From the NCBI RefSeq assembly GCF_027942865.1, contig NC_134524.1, positions 23,427,536 to 23,491,535 on the forward strand: a stretch of 64,000 bases of DNA. Reading direction: 5' to 3'. The notes under the pieces were generated by a model. It saw only the letters and a list, made by a program, of their open reading frames with translations, searched no databases and was not told where the DNA came from. Below are positions 10,132 through 20,951 of the stretch, piece after piece; the stretch's first letter is position 1, and each line of letters opens with the position of its first letter. The DNA is from Odontesthes bonariensis. Its lineage: Eukaryota > Chordata > Actinopteri > Atheriniformes > Atherinopsidae. The position numbers were made by a program, and so were the translations under genes.

Positions 10132-10310
10132 ATGCCGGCATATTGTTGCGCGCCTGGGTGTACCAACAGTCAGCAGACGAGGAAAGATTTGTCTTTTTAC
10201 CGGATCCCCACTGATCTTGAGCGACGGAGAAGATGAGTCGCGGCGATCAATAGGAAAGACTGGCAACCTTCAGTATACCAGCGGTTGTCTAGTGACCACT
10301 TTGTTGGAGG
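10132..10310 (+). pseudogene. THAP-domain first exon with premature stop
   Basis: The ATG at 10132 gives MPAYCCAPGCTNSQQTRKD then LSFYRIPTDLERRRR, a TGA, and AAINRKDWQPSVYQRLSSDH, ending at a GTAAGT donor after 10310. The layout is that of a THAP finger (C-x4-C, proline, C-x2-H), but TGA occupies the position where THAP domains usually have tryptophan, and the cysteine before the conserved HF is serine. Both changes would destroy the finger. It probably belongs with the opposing open frame at 10637-10949 in one decayed transposon. Confidence 0.75.
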
Positions 10311-10636
10311 TAAGTGTCGAATAAAGATATATAACATATACATATACATGCAAAATAAAGATAAAGCCTGAGAGGGATTTTCCACGGTACACCAGATGAG
10401 CTCTCACGGCACAATAGTGTTCCCCCGTGCCATTTCAGGGTTGCCTTTCTACTAGATAAAACATAACACAGCGCCTTTAGTAAAGCACTACGACTTGGTC
10501 ATTGCAATTCTCGTAATAGCAAGATTATAACACCGTGTCAACGGGTTTACATGTCGTTTATCTTGGTGAACAACGTTAAATGAAAAATGTAAACAAACGT
10601 TAGCTGTAAAAAGATGGCGCCCACCGGCTCCAGGGA

Positions 10637-10949
10637 CAATCCACTGGTAAAAGGCAGGTCACATAGCCCGACACAAAATATTTGTAGGCATCCAAACTCT
10701 TGTATGCCTTTAGATCCTTTCCCGTGTATGGCGATGGGTTTTTTTACAGCATAAATATAAAGGTCGTGGGGGCCGAAGTCGGGTAAAGACGAGGCGGTGG
10801 CATGCTGTCGGACGTCTGTAAACAGCCCTGGTGGAAGCAAGTACACGTCGTTTTCTAAACCTCCAATTTTCAGCTTCTCCAAATACCTCTCCCTCTGCTG
10901 GCCCACTAAATGCCCGACCTCGCTGGATAGTCGAGTTTTTTTTCTGCAT
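10637..10949 (-). pseudogene. Transposon-type protein resembling THAP/YqaJ-associated ORFs
   Basis: Minus-strand frames give VGHLVGQQRERYLEKLKIGG, DVYLLPPGLFTDV and LPDFGPHDLYIYAVK; after a shift at a seven-base homopolymer near 10740 they continue as YTGKDLKAYKSLDAYKYFVS. This recalls the N-terminal part of uncharacterised fish proteins that carry a YqaJ-like nuclease domain and travel with THAP genes; the nuclease itself is not here. A separate one-base excess in an A-run near 10935 disturbs the start. An LTR-like insertion sits immediately upstream, between duplicated copies of the start region. Confidence 0.5.
10919..10949. repeat. 31-bp direct repeat, left copy
   Basis: This 31-bp stretch starting CTCGCTGGATAGTCGAG recurs at 11600-11630 with one mismatch. 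The two copies bracket the LTR-like segment between them. Confidence 0.85.
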
Positions 10950-11596
10950 TGTTACGGCCACCAAGGCACAACATATTTGGAGGACACGAGACAAGATTGA
11001 GGGTACAAAAATATATATTTTATTATTAAACTCTCTGGAACTTTTAGTTCTTGATTCAGCTGCTTTTGATTTTCTGTGAAGAAAAAGAGAGTTAACTTCC
11101 CTCAGTTTTCCCGTGCCCCAAAAAAAGAAAGAAGAAACACAACCCCAAAAGTATTAACAAAAGTTGGACCTGGTGAGCCGATCAAACATAACAAAACAGT
11201 ACAGCAGGGGGCCAACCCTATACAGGGCCGTCGAAGCCCCTACTAGTACCGGACTAAAGCAAAAAGGAACCTAATGCAAAAGAAAGATCGAAACCAGGAC
11301 AACCGGTCCCACCAGGCCAAAATCATAACTAGAAAACGAACAAACAAAGACTAACCAAAAATACCGCATGACAGGCTGGATACGTCAGCTGCGGCCTACC
11401 GCGACTGGACGAGCGCGCACCGCCTCAAGGCGCGTTCCCGTTGGTAATGGCGCGAGCGGAAGCGAGCGGCAAGGTGCAAGTGGAATTCCCGACATGTCGA
11501 AACCCAGCCTATTTATAGGCGGACCAACAGCGCCTTCAATGAACGTAAACTAATTAATTACCAAAATACTTACTAATGTGCCCAAAGCACATAACA
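10950..11596 (-). mobile_element. Solo-LTR-like segment (TG...CA)
   Basis: The 647-bp segment begins TGTTACGG and ends CATAACA, with inverted terminal similarity. Read on the minus strand it has a CCTATAAATAGG TATA-like box near 11510 and an AATAAAA-type signal near 11025, the order expected of an LTR. It carries no long open frame. The normal 4-6 bp target duplication is not visible; instead 31-bp imperfect direct repeats flank it, with three extra bases on the right side. LTR identity is inferred. Confidence 0.5.
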
Positions 11597-11599
11597 TAA

Positions 11600-11630
11600 C
11601 TCGCTGGATAGTGGAGTTTTTTTTCTGCAT
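11600..11630. repeat. 31-bp direct repeat, right copy
   Basis: Matches 10919-10949 at 30 of 31 positions and starts CTCGCTGGATAGTGGAG. On the minus strand it spans a candidate ATG-CAG-AAA start region of the disrupted protein gene. Confidence 0.85.
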
Positions 11631-11959
11631 CTTGTTCTTTCTTCTTTTATTCAATTTTCAGTCTGTCTGTATCGTTACTGTTACTATCGTTACTCGCAAA
11701 TCGTTGTCTTCTATACGTCCAAAATGGCGGTTGCTTTACGAAAGTCACGTGACTGGGAAGGGTCAATATCTGGGGTCCGTTTCACGTAGCAGGTTCAACC
11801 AACTCTGAGTCTATTCCTGATCTCTGAGTTGATCTACTCTGAGATAGAAAACTCTGAGTTTTCGGTTCCAGAAACGCTGATTTGAGTGAGGTTAATTAAC
11901 TCTGATTAAGTTCACCTTGAGTTTAGCGCGTGCACCACAACTTTAAAAAGCCAGCATCA

Positions 11960-12115
11960 ATGGAGCCCCGATTCGACGAGTCACCATGGCAACGGGGAAG
12001 AGGAGGGGCTACATTTTTCACCAACCTCGAATTGGAAATCTTAATGCGCTCATACGGCGAGTTTCAACACGTTTTTAGAAATAAGTGCAACACCGTTGCA
12101 GCAGCAAAAGTGTGA
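11960..12115 (+). pseudogene. Myb/SANT-like exon 1
   Basis: The ATG at 11960 opens a short acidic/basic leader and then FFTNLELEILMRSYGEFQHV followed by NKCNTVAAAK, the first two helices of a Myb/SANT trihelix protein of transposon type. The frame stops at 12115, earlier than expected, so the segment before the next exon appears deleted. The following piece is at 12197-12267. Confidence 0.75.
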
Positions 12116-12196
12116 GTTTAAATGTAGTCCTTTGCAATCACAATAATATTACAGGGAAACTGCTTGAATGGTAGCCCATTCATTTATTTCATTTAG

Positions 12197-12267
12197 GTAC
12201 AATCCCGCAGGGGAGAAGCGCTCTTGGCAGCAGTTTAAGATGAAATATAAAAACATTGTTCAAACAG
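12197..12267 (+). pseudogene. Myb/SANT-like exon 2
   Basis: After a TTTAG acceptor the translation YNPAGEKRSWQQFKMKYKNI supplies the third helix of the trihelix domain, ending before GTGAGA. It continues the protein begun at 11960. Confidence 0.75.
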
Positions 12268-12414
12268 GTGAGACCTCGGCATGGAGGTACCTCATGTTGA
12301 TCATGTTTTACACTGTAAAATAAATATTAAGTGGCTATTTGCCTGTGCAGTTATTTTATTCAAAACATAATGCTGTTTTCACACACATAAACTAAGTCTT
12401 CTCATCTATATCAT

Positions 12415-12606
12415 CCATCCATCCATTATCTATACACCGCTGAATCCGTTAGTCGGGTCGCGGGGGGGCTGGAGCCTATCCCAATAGTCAATGGGCAAGA
12501 GGCGGGGTACACCCTGCGCCGCCAGTCCATCACAGGGCCACATAGAGACAAACGAGACAAACAACCATACACACTCACAGTCACTCCTAAGGACAATTTA
12601 GAGTCA
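12415..12606 (-). mobile_element. Short retroposed LINE/SINE fragment with 13-bp target duplication
   Basis: The segment begins CCATCCATCC and contains GGTCGCGGGGGGGCTGGAGC and AGGCGGGGTACACCCTG, a very common teleost interspersed repeat. Direct copies of TCATCTATATCAT flank it at 12402-12414 and 12607-12619, which supports retroposition into the Harbinger element. Confidence 0.82.
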
Positions 12607-12619
12607 TCATCTATATCAT

Positions 12620-13199
12620 GTTCTGTTAAATAATTAAGCCTATTTAAACTAACACAGACTTCTACTGAGCCAACAGAAAGAAGGCAGATGCCCGTAAAAC
12701 CGGTGCTGCCCAGCACCGCCACCTCTAACGGGAAGGCAGTGGCTGAGGGAATCCACCCCCAAGACACGAGTGCCTTTATAAAATATAATAGGCCTATATA
12801 TTTCTTTTTTAAGCCTATTCATACAAATATGTATTTGTCTTTTAAGCCTTTTTTTTCTTTTGTCCCAACACATTCTGATGGTGCCGCTCAAAAAGATAAT
12901 TATCTGTAAATGCAAAAATCTATGCGCGGTCTGATAACCATCTCCGTCGAATATTTATTTCTCTGCGCAATAATGCTGCACCTTCATCCACGGGATCGTT
13001 GTCAAAAGGACATGTTTGTGAAAAAAGTTGCCTCCTACTGTGCCTAATGACTTATAGAAGTAGAAGAACTCGCTCTGCTGACTGAATGAATGAGGAAATC
13101 AAATGGCGTGTGTGGCTGAAAAAGGGCGGAGACAGAAAGAAACTCCAGGTTTCTTGAATAAAACCTGGTCCCGACCAGGTTAGGTTCAGAGAGTCTGTT
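12620..13199. other. Harbinger element interior without recognised gene
   Basis: No catalytic DDE motif or other domain was recognised. The interval precedes the right subterminal region, which is rich in CTCAGGGTT/ACTCAGAG motifs. Confidence 0.5.
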
Positions 13200-13326
13200 A
13201 CTCCGGTAACTGACCGTGAGGTTAAGTTACCTCCCTTTGTGAAACGGAAAACTCAGGGTTTCCCTCATTTCAGGGTTAACCTACTCAGAGTTTTCACTAA
13301 ACCTGCTACGTGAAACGGACCTCTGG

Positions 13327-15440
13327 CCTTAGGTTTGTAGAGGCTATTTCCTGGGGAACAACAAGCTTATTTCCTAAATCTACCTGCATCTCCCAATCAC
13401 AAGCATCCTCCAAGCTGCCGTGCCTCCTTATCGGCTTTTTAACTTTCTCCCCCTCTTGAACAAACTGAATTGCAACTCTCTGTACCTTGGACCCTCCTAA
13501 GTTTACCTACCTTCGTTTATCTTCAATACCTGCAGCTAAACTTCTTAATACTTGGTCATGTCGCCATGTATACCGGCCTTGTGACAGACTAACCTTACAA
13601 CCTGACAAAATATGCTTTAGGGTTGCAGTACCTGAACATAACGAACATAACGGGTCGCCATTTACCCAGAGTTTTAGGTTCTGGGGAGTTGGCAATACAT
13701 CATATGTTGCCCCTATCAAAAATCTAATACTCCTTTCCTCCATACTCCACAGTTCTTTCCAACTAAGCTTTTTCTGTTCTACACCTTCCCTATTCACCCA
13801 CCGTCCCTCCTTAGCCTGAGCCACTGCCTTTGCACCCCTTAACATTTTTCTCCTGTTTACGAATCTGCTCAACAACTAGCTTTCTCTTCTCCTTGGGACC
13901 TGCTCTACTCCACACCGGTTTGCCTGGGCCAAGCCCCAAGCCTCCCCGGCCTATTTGCACATTACCCACAATCTCTGTATGTCTAAGAGTTGCTTCTGCC
14001 TCCTGAGCTGCCAATCTTGGTTTCCACTTCCTCCCCTTGGTTGGGTTTGGAACCACCTTACTGACTACCACATCTTTACTCCCAGCTAACAGGAGCTCTG
14101 TCCTAACTTTAGTACATTTAAACTCCTCTACTAGACCAGATACTGGGAGCTTGAGTATGCCTTTCCCATACAGTGCCATAGTACTTAAACATCTAGGAAC
14201 ACCTAGCCACTTCCTAATATAAAAGCTAACTAATCTTTCCATTTTTTTCTACAACAGATAATGGAATCTCATACACAGACAGTGGCCACATCAACCTAGG
14301 AAACAATCCAAACTGCAGACACCACAGCTTCAACTTTCCTGGAAGCTCTGATTTATCTATTCTATCCAGTCCCTCAGCAACATCTTCCCGAAACTGCACT
14401 GACTGCTTTCCATCATTCATGTCTGCCTGGTACCACCTGCCTAAACTCTTTACTGCCTTTTCTCTTATTATTGGAATGCTTTCTTCATCTATTAAAAACT
14501 TTCTATCACTTAATTTCCCTGTAATTATTGAGACACTTCTAGACTTAGTAGGTTTGATTTTCATCCCAGCCCACTTTAGATTTTTATTAAGTCTCTCAAG
14601 TATTCTCTTCATACATGGCACTGTTGTAGTCACTAACGTCATATCATCCATGTATGCTCTAATTGGCGTAAGGCGCATGCCATCCTGACGTCTCTCTCCA
14701 CCTACAACCCACTTGGAAGCTCTAATAATTATCTCCATGGCCATTGTAAATGCTAATGGAAAAATGGTACACCCTGCCATAATGCCTATTTCTAGCCTCT
14801 GCCAAGCTGTTTGTGAAACCTGCTGTACTTAAGCACAGTCTAATATCTTGAAAATATGCTCTTACTAAGTTAACCACTACTACAGGCACTCTAAAATACT
14901 CAAATGCTTTCCAAATAAGGCTATGTGGCACTGAACCAAATGCATGTGCTAGATTCAGAAATATAACATGCAAGTGTTTTTCTCAATCTTGGCTGTCTGA
15001 ATCTGATGCCAAATCATGCTACTGTGCTCTAAACACCCTGCGAAACCTGGTATTCCTGCCTTCTGCACAGTAGTATCTATTAAGCTATTCTTTTCTAAAT
15101 AACTAGCTAATCTCTGTGCAACCAAACTAAAGAAAATCTTCCCCTCTACATATAGGAGAGAGATCATCCGGAACTGACTCAGGTCCGAGGACTCTTTTTC
15201 CTTTGGAATAAGACGCCATGCTCTAGGAATAACCGGTTTCTCCCAAACTATTCTTAATTGCCTCCACAAAAACTTTAGGATATCAGGTGCACTTTTATAA
15301 ACCCGGTAGGGGACTCCATTTGACGCCTGACTACCTCCTCAACCTCCTTCCACCTAGGTGGTCTAACATCGATCTTATGAGCTATCTCTCCTAACGGTGG
15401 CATGTCAGGTGGAAGGCCTACTACTCAACGCTGCTCAAGA
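13327..15440 (-). pseudogene. LINE polyprotein with CCHC knuckle, R2/NeSL-like
   Basis: Consecutive minus-strand frames give one broken protein: RPPRWKEVEEVVRRQ near 15350, AFGSVPHSLIWKAFEYF (RT motif A region) near 14930, GCTIFPLAFTMAMEIIIR and the catalytic-box region AYMDDMTL near 14650, LPGKLKLWCLQFGLFPRLMW near 14310, then a CPLC-type knuckle (CSLCSGTATLKHILSGC) near 13590 and EIASTNLRPE at 13330. A CX2C...HX4C knuckle followed by this tail resembles site-specific, restriction-like-endonuclease LINEs (R2/NeSL clades). Several frameshifts and stops show it is dead, and the Harbinger element at 11774-13321 cuts off its C-terminus. Confidence 0.75.
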
Positions 15441-15490
15441 TCTGAATATGTATTTCTTTCACATATTCCCAGTTTATCAATATTAGTCAC

Positions 15491-16002
15491 TTAATAAATG
15501 TTCCATTTGCTGAATGGCTGCAGACCTCTGAGTTGTAAGCTGGAACAGAGGGTTAGTGTAAAGAATGTCATGTATTACCACCGCTGTTACTTTTATTCCT
15601 TTAAACCAGCGGTCATCAACCTTTTTCAGCCCAACCTCTACATGGTGTTTAAGTGAACAACTTGGACAAGACTCTGGTTCCTTCCATCATTTAGAAATAT
15701 TGTAGCTCAAGTTCCTTTTCAGAGTTTCATCATGATAAAAAGAATTAGTAAAAGAGCAAAAAGCAAGAGTTTACTGCTTAAAAAGCTGACCGTGTGCAGA
15801 ACACATCAGAGCACAGTGCTGATAGCTGAGGGCACTTATAAACGCACCCTCAGCGTTCACGTTTGATCTGAGATATTGAGACCTGTGTGGCTCGGTCTGT
15901 CCAGGTCCAGTTTGAATATGTTGGTTAGCGTAGGTTAGCTTAGAGAAATCTTTTGTGTGAACTTCAAAAGGATCTAAGTCTTCTTCCTCTCTGTCATTGC
16001 AG
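15491..16002 (+). other. Distal zinc-finger intron shared with right arm
   Basis: From the TTAA at 15491-15494 onward, segments match the reverse complement of 52704-53089, including AATAAATGTTCCATTTGCT. The TTAA is the unoccupied counterpart of the piggyBac insertion site at 53086-53089. The interval ends with a polypyrimidine tract and the acceptor TCATTGCAG. Confidence 0.75.
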
Positions 16003-16953
16003 AAACATAGAGCCCAAGAGGGATCCAGATGGCACTGCTGTAAGGACTGTGGGAAAGTTATCAAACGATCAAATCTGAGGTATCATCAGAGGCTTCATAC
16101 TGGAGAGAAGCCATACAGCTGTGACCAGTGTGGGGCAGCTTTCACTGGATTATCTAGTCTAAAGAAACACCAATGTATTCACACAGGTGAGAAACCTTAC
16201 ATCTGTGGTCAGTGTGGGGCAGCTTTCACTAGATTATCTGATCTAAAGAGACACCAACGTATTCACACAGGAGAGAAGCCTTACATCTGTGGTCAGTGTG
16301 GGGCAGCTTTCACTAGATTATCTGATCTAAAGACGCACCAACGCATTCACAAAGGAGTGAAACCTTGCATCTGTGGTCAGTGTGGGGCAGCTTTCACTCA
16401 ATTATCTCATCTAAAGACACACCAACGTATTCACTCAGGAGAGAAACCTTTCATCTGTGGCCAATGTGGGGCAGCTTTCACTACATTAGGTCATCTAAAG
16501 ACACACCAACGTATTCACACAGGAGAGAAGCCTTTCATCTGTGGCCAGTGTGGGGCAGCTTTCACTCAATTAGGTCATCTAAAGACACACCAACGTATTC
16601 ACACAGGAGTGAAACCTTTCATCTGTGGCCAGTGTGAGGCTGCTTTCACTAGATTATCTAGTCTAAAGACACACCAACGTAGTCACACAGGAGAGAAACC
16701 TTTTATCTGTGGCCAGTGTGGGGCTGCTTTCACTAGATTATCTCATCTAAAGACACACCAACGTATTCACTCAGGAGAGAAGCCATACAGCTGTGGTCAG
16801 TGTGGGGCAGCTTTCACTACATTAGGTCATCTAAAGACACACCAACGTATTCACACAGGAGAGAAACCTTTCATCTGTGGTCAATGTGGGGCAGCGTTCA
16901 CTAGATTATCTAATCTAAAGAGACACCAACGTAGTCACACTGCAGAGAAATGA
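16003..16953 (+). CDS. C2H2 zinc-finger gene, left copy, exon 2 with 11 fingers
   Basis: After the acceptor AG at 16001-16002 the exon reads KHRAQEGSRWHCCKDCGK and then an uninterrupted array of 11 C2H2 fingers joined by TGEKP-type linkers, ending AEK-TGA at 16951-16953. Most fingers follow YICGQCGAAFT-x6-H-x3-H, and variation concentrates at helix positions -1, 3 and 6 (for example RLSDLKR, QLSHLKT, TLGHLKT, RLSNLKR), as expected for a DNA-binding array. With exon 1 the predicted protein is 369 residues, probably a nuclear sequence-specific DNA-binding protein. No effector domain is visible. The real start is in exon 1; there is no ATG just upstream here. Confidence 0.88.
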   Translation, partial: KHRAQEGSRWHCCKDCGKVIKRSNLRYHQRLHTGEKPYSCDQCGAAFTGLSSLKKHQCIHTGEKPYICGQCGAAFTRLSDLKRHQRIHTGEKPYICGQCGAAFTRLSDLKTHQRIHKGVKPCICGQCGAAFTQLSHLKTHQRIHSGEKPFICGQCGAAFTTLGHLKTHQRIHTGEKPFICGQCGAAFTQLGHLKTHQRIHTGVKPFICGQCEAAFTRLSSLKTHQRSHTGEKPFICGQCGAAFTRLSHLKTHQRIHSGEKPYSCGQCGAAFTTLGHLKTHQRIHTGEKPFICGQCGAAFTRLSNLKRHQRSHTAEK

Positions 16954-17850
16954 TTGGCTTAAATCAACATACATTTTTACAGCAAATAAGCAAACATTCA
17001 CCTGGGAGCAGAAACAGGAACTACCAATCAGAAGCCTTGCCTTTGTTCAGATTAAAAATCTTCTTTGTGGATTACCACCTTCTCTTGTCAGGACTTTAGT
17101 TCTGAATGTTCTGTGGGGAGGACATGTTTGAAGAACCATTGAAAGTGCTTTATAATTTGTTGGGATTGCTTTAATTGGGGACGGATCTCCCGACATTCAA
17201 GACAAACATGGCATCAATTGTGAGTTGATGGACAGAACAAAATGCAGTCTGTTTGAAAGTAGAAACATGTTTATTCTGTTATACTGAACATATTTGTTTT
17301 GTTTAAAGTTAAGATCCACAAAGTAGCTTTGCACCAGCTGTGGGTATTTATGTAAACATCTAAAGAAGCAATATATCATTTCAGTTTGATGTGAAGTCGA
17401 GCTTTACACTCGTCTGTATTTCATTGTTCTGCATTTCATTAAAGGTCAGATGTTAACCTTTCTCATGCTTTTCATGTTCTTGCTACACAGATATTTTTGA
17501 AGAAAATGTGTGTTTGGTTACGAGGGAAAGTTGACCCTTATCATCTTCCCCAAAGACCCAGAAATCTTTAACGCAGTCTGAAAAAGGTTTGGAGTTGTTC
17601 TCTGTACTTCCCAGACAGCTGTATGATGCTGATGACTGAAGCTGAAAGTTAAGGCTGTTCCAACACTAAAAGGGCACGAGGCTCAACTTCAAGCTGTGAA
17701 ACTCTTTCAAATGTCTGTTGTGTTGGAATCAGATGTGTGAACGCATTTTAGTCCTAACGTCATGGCTGCACTGAGGGAAAAGGCAGCTAAGCAGGCTAAC
17801 GGTACTTTGAATTGAACCGTTTAACACGAGAAAACTGAACTGATCTGTTT
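16954..17850 (+). other. 3' UTR and flank of left zinc-finger gene
   Basis: This interval matches the reverse complement of about 50773-51659. A CATTAAAGG-type signal near 17438 may be for polyadenylation. Homology ends around GAACTGATCTG at 17850, the point where the right arm is interrupted by the retroviral LTR. Confidence 0.7.
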
Positions 17851-19424
17851 GTTGCTTCTACAACTGCTCAGTTACTCACACAATCAGGTACTGAGCAGAT
17901 TTACCAAACAGACATTCTGCTGTAATCTCAGATGCTCTGTCGCGCTGCTCACGTTGTTTTAGTCCACAACTCTTCTTCTTCTTCTTCTTCTGCCACGACG
18001 GCTGCACAACTTACCCAGAACACCTGGTGGCTGAGTGTGCACACGACACTCTTATACTTTATTGGATTGTATCTACAAACTCAAACGCTGATTATTTAAA
18101 CCTGCCTCAGGCTGTTTCTGTTCCCTTTAGTTTTAAGCTGACTGTGTATGGCGTACCCTGAGCATTTCAGTGGAAAATGTTCAGCACAGTCTTGGAGTTG
18201 TATTGTGTTCTTGTGGTAACTACGTCCCCACAGCTATTATGTCCTTAAGAGTTTCTTAGAAAGTGCTTTCTGCCGCTCACAGTGGGAGGATTAATGAGTA
18301 TTGTTGAGTTGAATTCAACTGAGCTCATTTACAAAACTGATTTTGTTTGATTCATTTAAATGTTGATAAAACTTTAGCATAAAATCACATTTACCTAGTT
18401 AATGATAAAGTTTCCCGTCTCATGGCCTCCCTGTTCCAACGAGATGCTGTAAGGTGTAGTTGAGGTGCAGCTTTGAGCTTTCTTTCTGAGGCAGAAACTG
18501 AACTGTTTTACCTTCTGTCAGTGTGAGGTCCCAGCCTGGAGCCCTGAGGCGCCCCTGAGTGTGAGAGTCTTTCCTCTCGCTATCCTGGACACATGCCTAA
18601 AGTCTCTGAAGGATAGGTGAAGGCTCTAAGTTATGGGGAAATGTCTTCATTTGTAACATTCAGTCACAAAACAAAAGAAACTCCTTAAGGCTAAAATAAC
18701 TTTAATGGTTACAAATCAGTGGAGGTCTGCTCGGGGCCCAAATGCTAATTACTCCTTTCAACAGCAGCATTCCTTATCAACTGTGACAAACGGGCATTTG
18801 TAAAGTCAGTAATAAAAATGTAGGAGGATCTCCGGGTGAGAAGGAGCAGTATCAACGAGCGTACAAAGACAAAAGGTGATGGAAAAGAGCTGATGACCTC
18901 CAGGTGAACTCTGAGGGATGGCAGAGAAGATTAGCGTAGAACAGTTAGCATTGAACAGCATAGCATAGCATAAAAAAGTAGTACAGCATAGCATTGAAGA
19001 GGAGCATAGCATAGCATAGAAGGGCAGATAGCATAGCATTGAAGACGAGCGTAAGGGCCAAGTGGAAGGGAAAGGTATATAGAAAAATACCTCAATGTAA
19101 GATCAAGTATTTAAACCATAACGTAAGGAAAAAAAAAACTTATGAAAAAAGGTGAACATTTATGAGACCCTGTGAACAATGGAACTCTATTATCCCAATA
19201 GTGTAGTTTCCAGTGAACTAACTCAGTTAATCCACCTGTGTACAAAGTAATAATAACCCTGTAAAAGTGAATTACCCGTACTCAAAATACGCCAACCTCA
19301 GGGTTAGAGCTCTGGTCTTGTGACTTTAGGCTCAGGGTAAGCTCAGGTCTCTCACTCAGGAGTGCTGCTTTTTAGCCACACTGAACTCATTTCTCAGTAA
19401 TGTTCTCCAAAAGTGAAGGCAAAA
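17851..19424. other. Interval without recognised gene
   Basis: Holds a CTT microsatellite near 17970-17993 and an irregular AGCAT-based tandem region at about 18955-19040 (AGCATAGCATAGCAT units with insertions). I see no conserved coding region. Confidence 0.55.
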
Positions 19425-20760
19425 GGAGAAGAAGAAGAAGAAGTTTTATTTATATAGCACCTTTCATAGATAAAAATCACAAAGTGTTTTACACAGTATA
19501 ACAAAATTACAAAGAGAAAACAAATTCATATATAGATACAAAAAGTGACATCGTGCCAATCAACTAAAAGCCTGTCTAAAGAAGAATGTCTTCAGCTGCT
19601 TCTTAAAAGAATCCACAGACTCCGCCTCACCAAGGGACGCAGGCAGCTTGTTCCATAATTTAGGAGCAAAAGCCTGGAAAGACAAGTCTCCTCTGGTTTT
19701 AAAGGAAGTCCTTGGGACCATGAGGAGGTTCTGGCCTGAGGACCGAAGGGAGCGGCCAGAGCTGTAGGGACACAGCAGATCAGAGACATAACTGGGAGTC
19801 TGCCCGTGCAGGGCTCTAAAAGTCAACACTAAAATTTAAAAATCTATATGATATTTGATCGGGAGCCAGTGCAAGGAAGATAAAATTGGCGTAATATGAG
19901 TCTGTCTGCTTCATCCTGTTAAAAGTCCAGCTGCTGCATTTTGGACCATTTGAAGACTATTTAAAACAGATTTGTTCAAACAAATAAAAAGAGAATTGCA
20001 ATAATCCAAATGTGAAAAGATAAAAGCTTGAATCACAATTTCCAGGTCAGAGTTGGACAGGATTGGCCTTAACTTTGCAATATTTCTTAAATGATAAAAG
20101 CAGTTTTTTACTAAGTGTCTAGAATGGCAGTCAAGAGACAGACTGATCAAACCAGACAACAAGATTCCTGATGCTCGACTGAATGTACGAGCCCAGAGAA
20201 CCGAGGTGGTTCAGGACCAGGGGAATTTTTTGCTCTGGAGCAATAAGTCTGTCTTTTTACAATTTAACTGTAGGCAGTTTTCAGTGAGCCATTTCTGTAT
20301 GCTTGAGAGACAGTCCAATAGCTCAGACGGTTTGTGCAACTCTGACTCCTTAAAAGAAAAATACAATTGAATGTCATCTGCATAAAAATGATAGGAGACA
20401 TTTTTAAAATGACTAATGACTTTGCCAAGAGGGCTGATGTACAGCAAAAACAAAATGGGACCAAGAATTGATCCTTGAGGAACTCCATACTTTAAAGTAG
20501 AAACATCAGACATTATATTGTTTACACAAACAGAAAAAGTCTTATTTGACAATTATGAGGACAACCACTTCAGGACTGTCCCAGTAATTCCAAAGTCACA
20601 GTTCATTCTCTGTAGCTACAGTTCATGATCTACAGTATCAAATGCTGATGATAAGTCAAGAAGAATTAAAACTGAGTACTGCCCACGGTCAGCTGCCATC
20701 CTTATGTCACTAGAGACTTTAAGAAGGGCAGCAAAACACTGTTTTCATCAGTGTTAAAGA
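19425..20760 (-). pseudogene. L2-like LINE, 5'-truncated
   Basis: Reading on the minus strand from 20700: LDLSSAFDTVDHEL, then GVPQGSILGPILFLLYIS and YHFYADDIQLYFSF (catalytic YADD intact), CHSRHLVKNCFYHLRNIAK, LDYCNSLFICL, AFAPKLWNKLPASL and a stop at 19560. The 3' tail at 19425-19480 is the complement of GCTATATAAATAAAACTTC followed by CTT repeats. Frameshifts and stops near 20160-20210 and 20555-20610 inactivate it. It lies between the two arms of the zinc-finger duplication. Confidence 0.88.
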
Positions 20761-20951
20761 CAGAAATGTCACAAAGGTTTGTCGTTTTAATACAAAACCT
20801 TTTTAAGGGATTATAATAAGTGAAGTTAGTGGAATAGGAGCTGGCTGGATGAAAATTATTGAAGGAAATGTTCCACTTTGACCTGATGGTGGTAGCATCG
20901 GCTCAATGTCAGGGCTTTTTGCTACGTTAATGACTTTTCCCTCAGCTTTAA

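Larger units (their letters stand above)
11774..13321 (+). mobile_element. Harbinger-type element with Myb/SANT exons
   Basis: Inverted termini GGTCCGTTTCACGTAGCAGG (11774) and the complement ending at 13321 bound a 1548-bp element. TCTGG occurs on both sides (11769-11773 and 13322-13326); a 5-bp duplication is unusual for Harbinger, which normally makes 3 bp, so the superfamily rests mainly on the Myb/SANT exons. Multiple AACTCTGAGTT-like motifs line both subterminal regions. The element interrupts the minus-strand LINE ending at 13327 and contains a secondary retroposed fragment. Confidence 0.75.

Noticed and set aside
16003..16953. Regularly spaced repeats as a CRISPR array
   Set aside because: The 84-bp periodicity encodes C2H2 fingers; there is no constant direct repeat with unique spacers.
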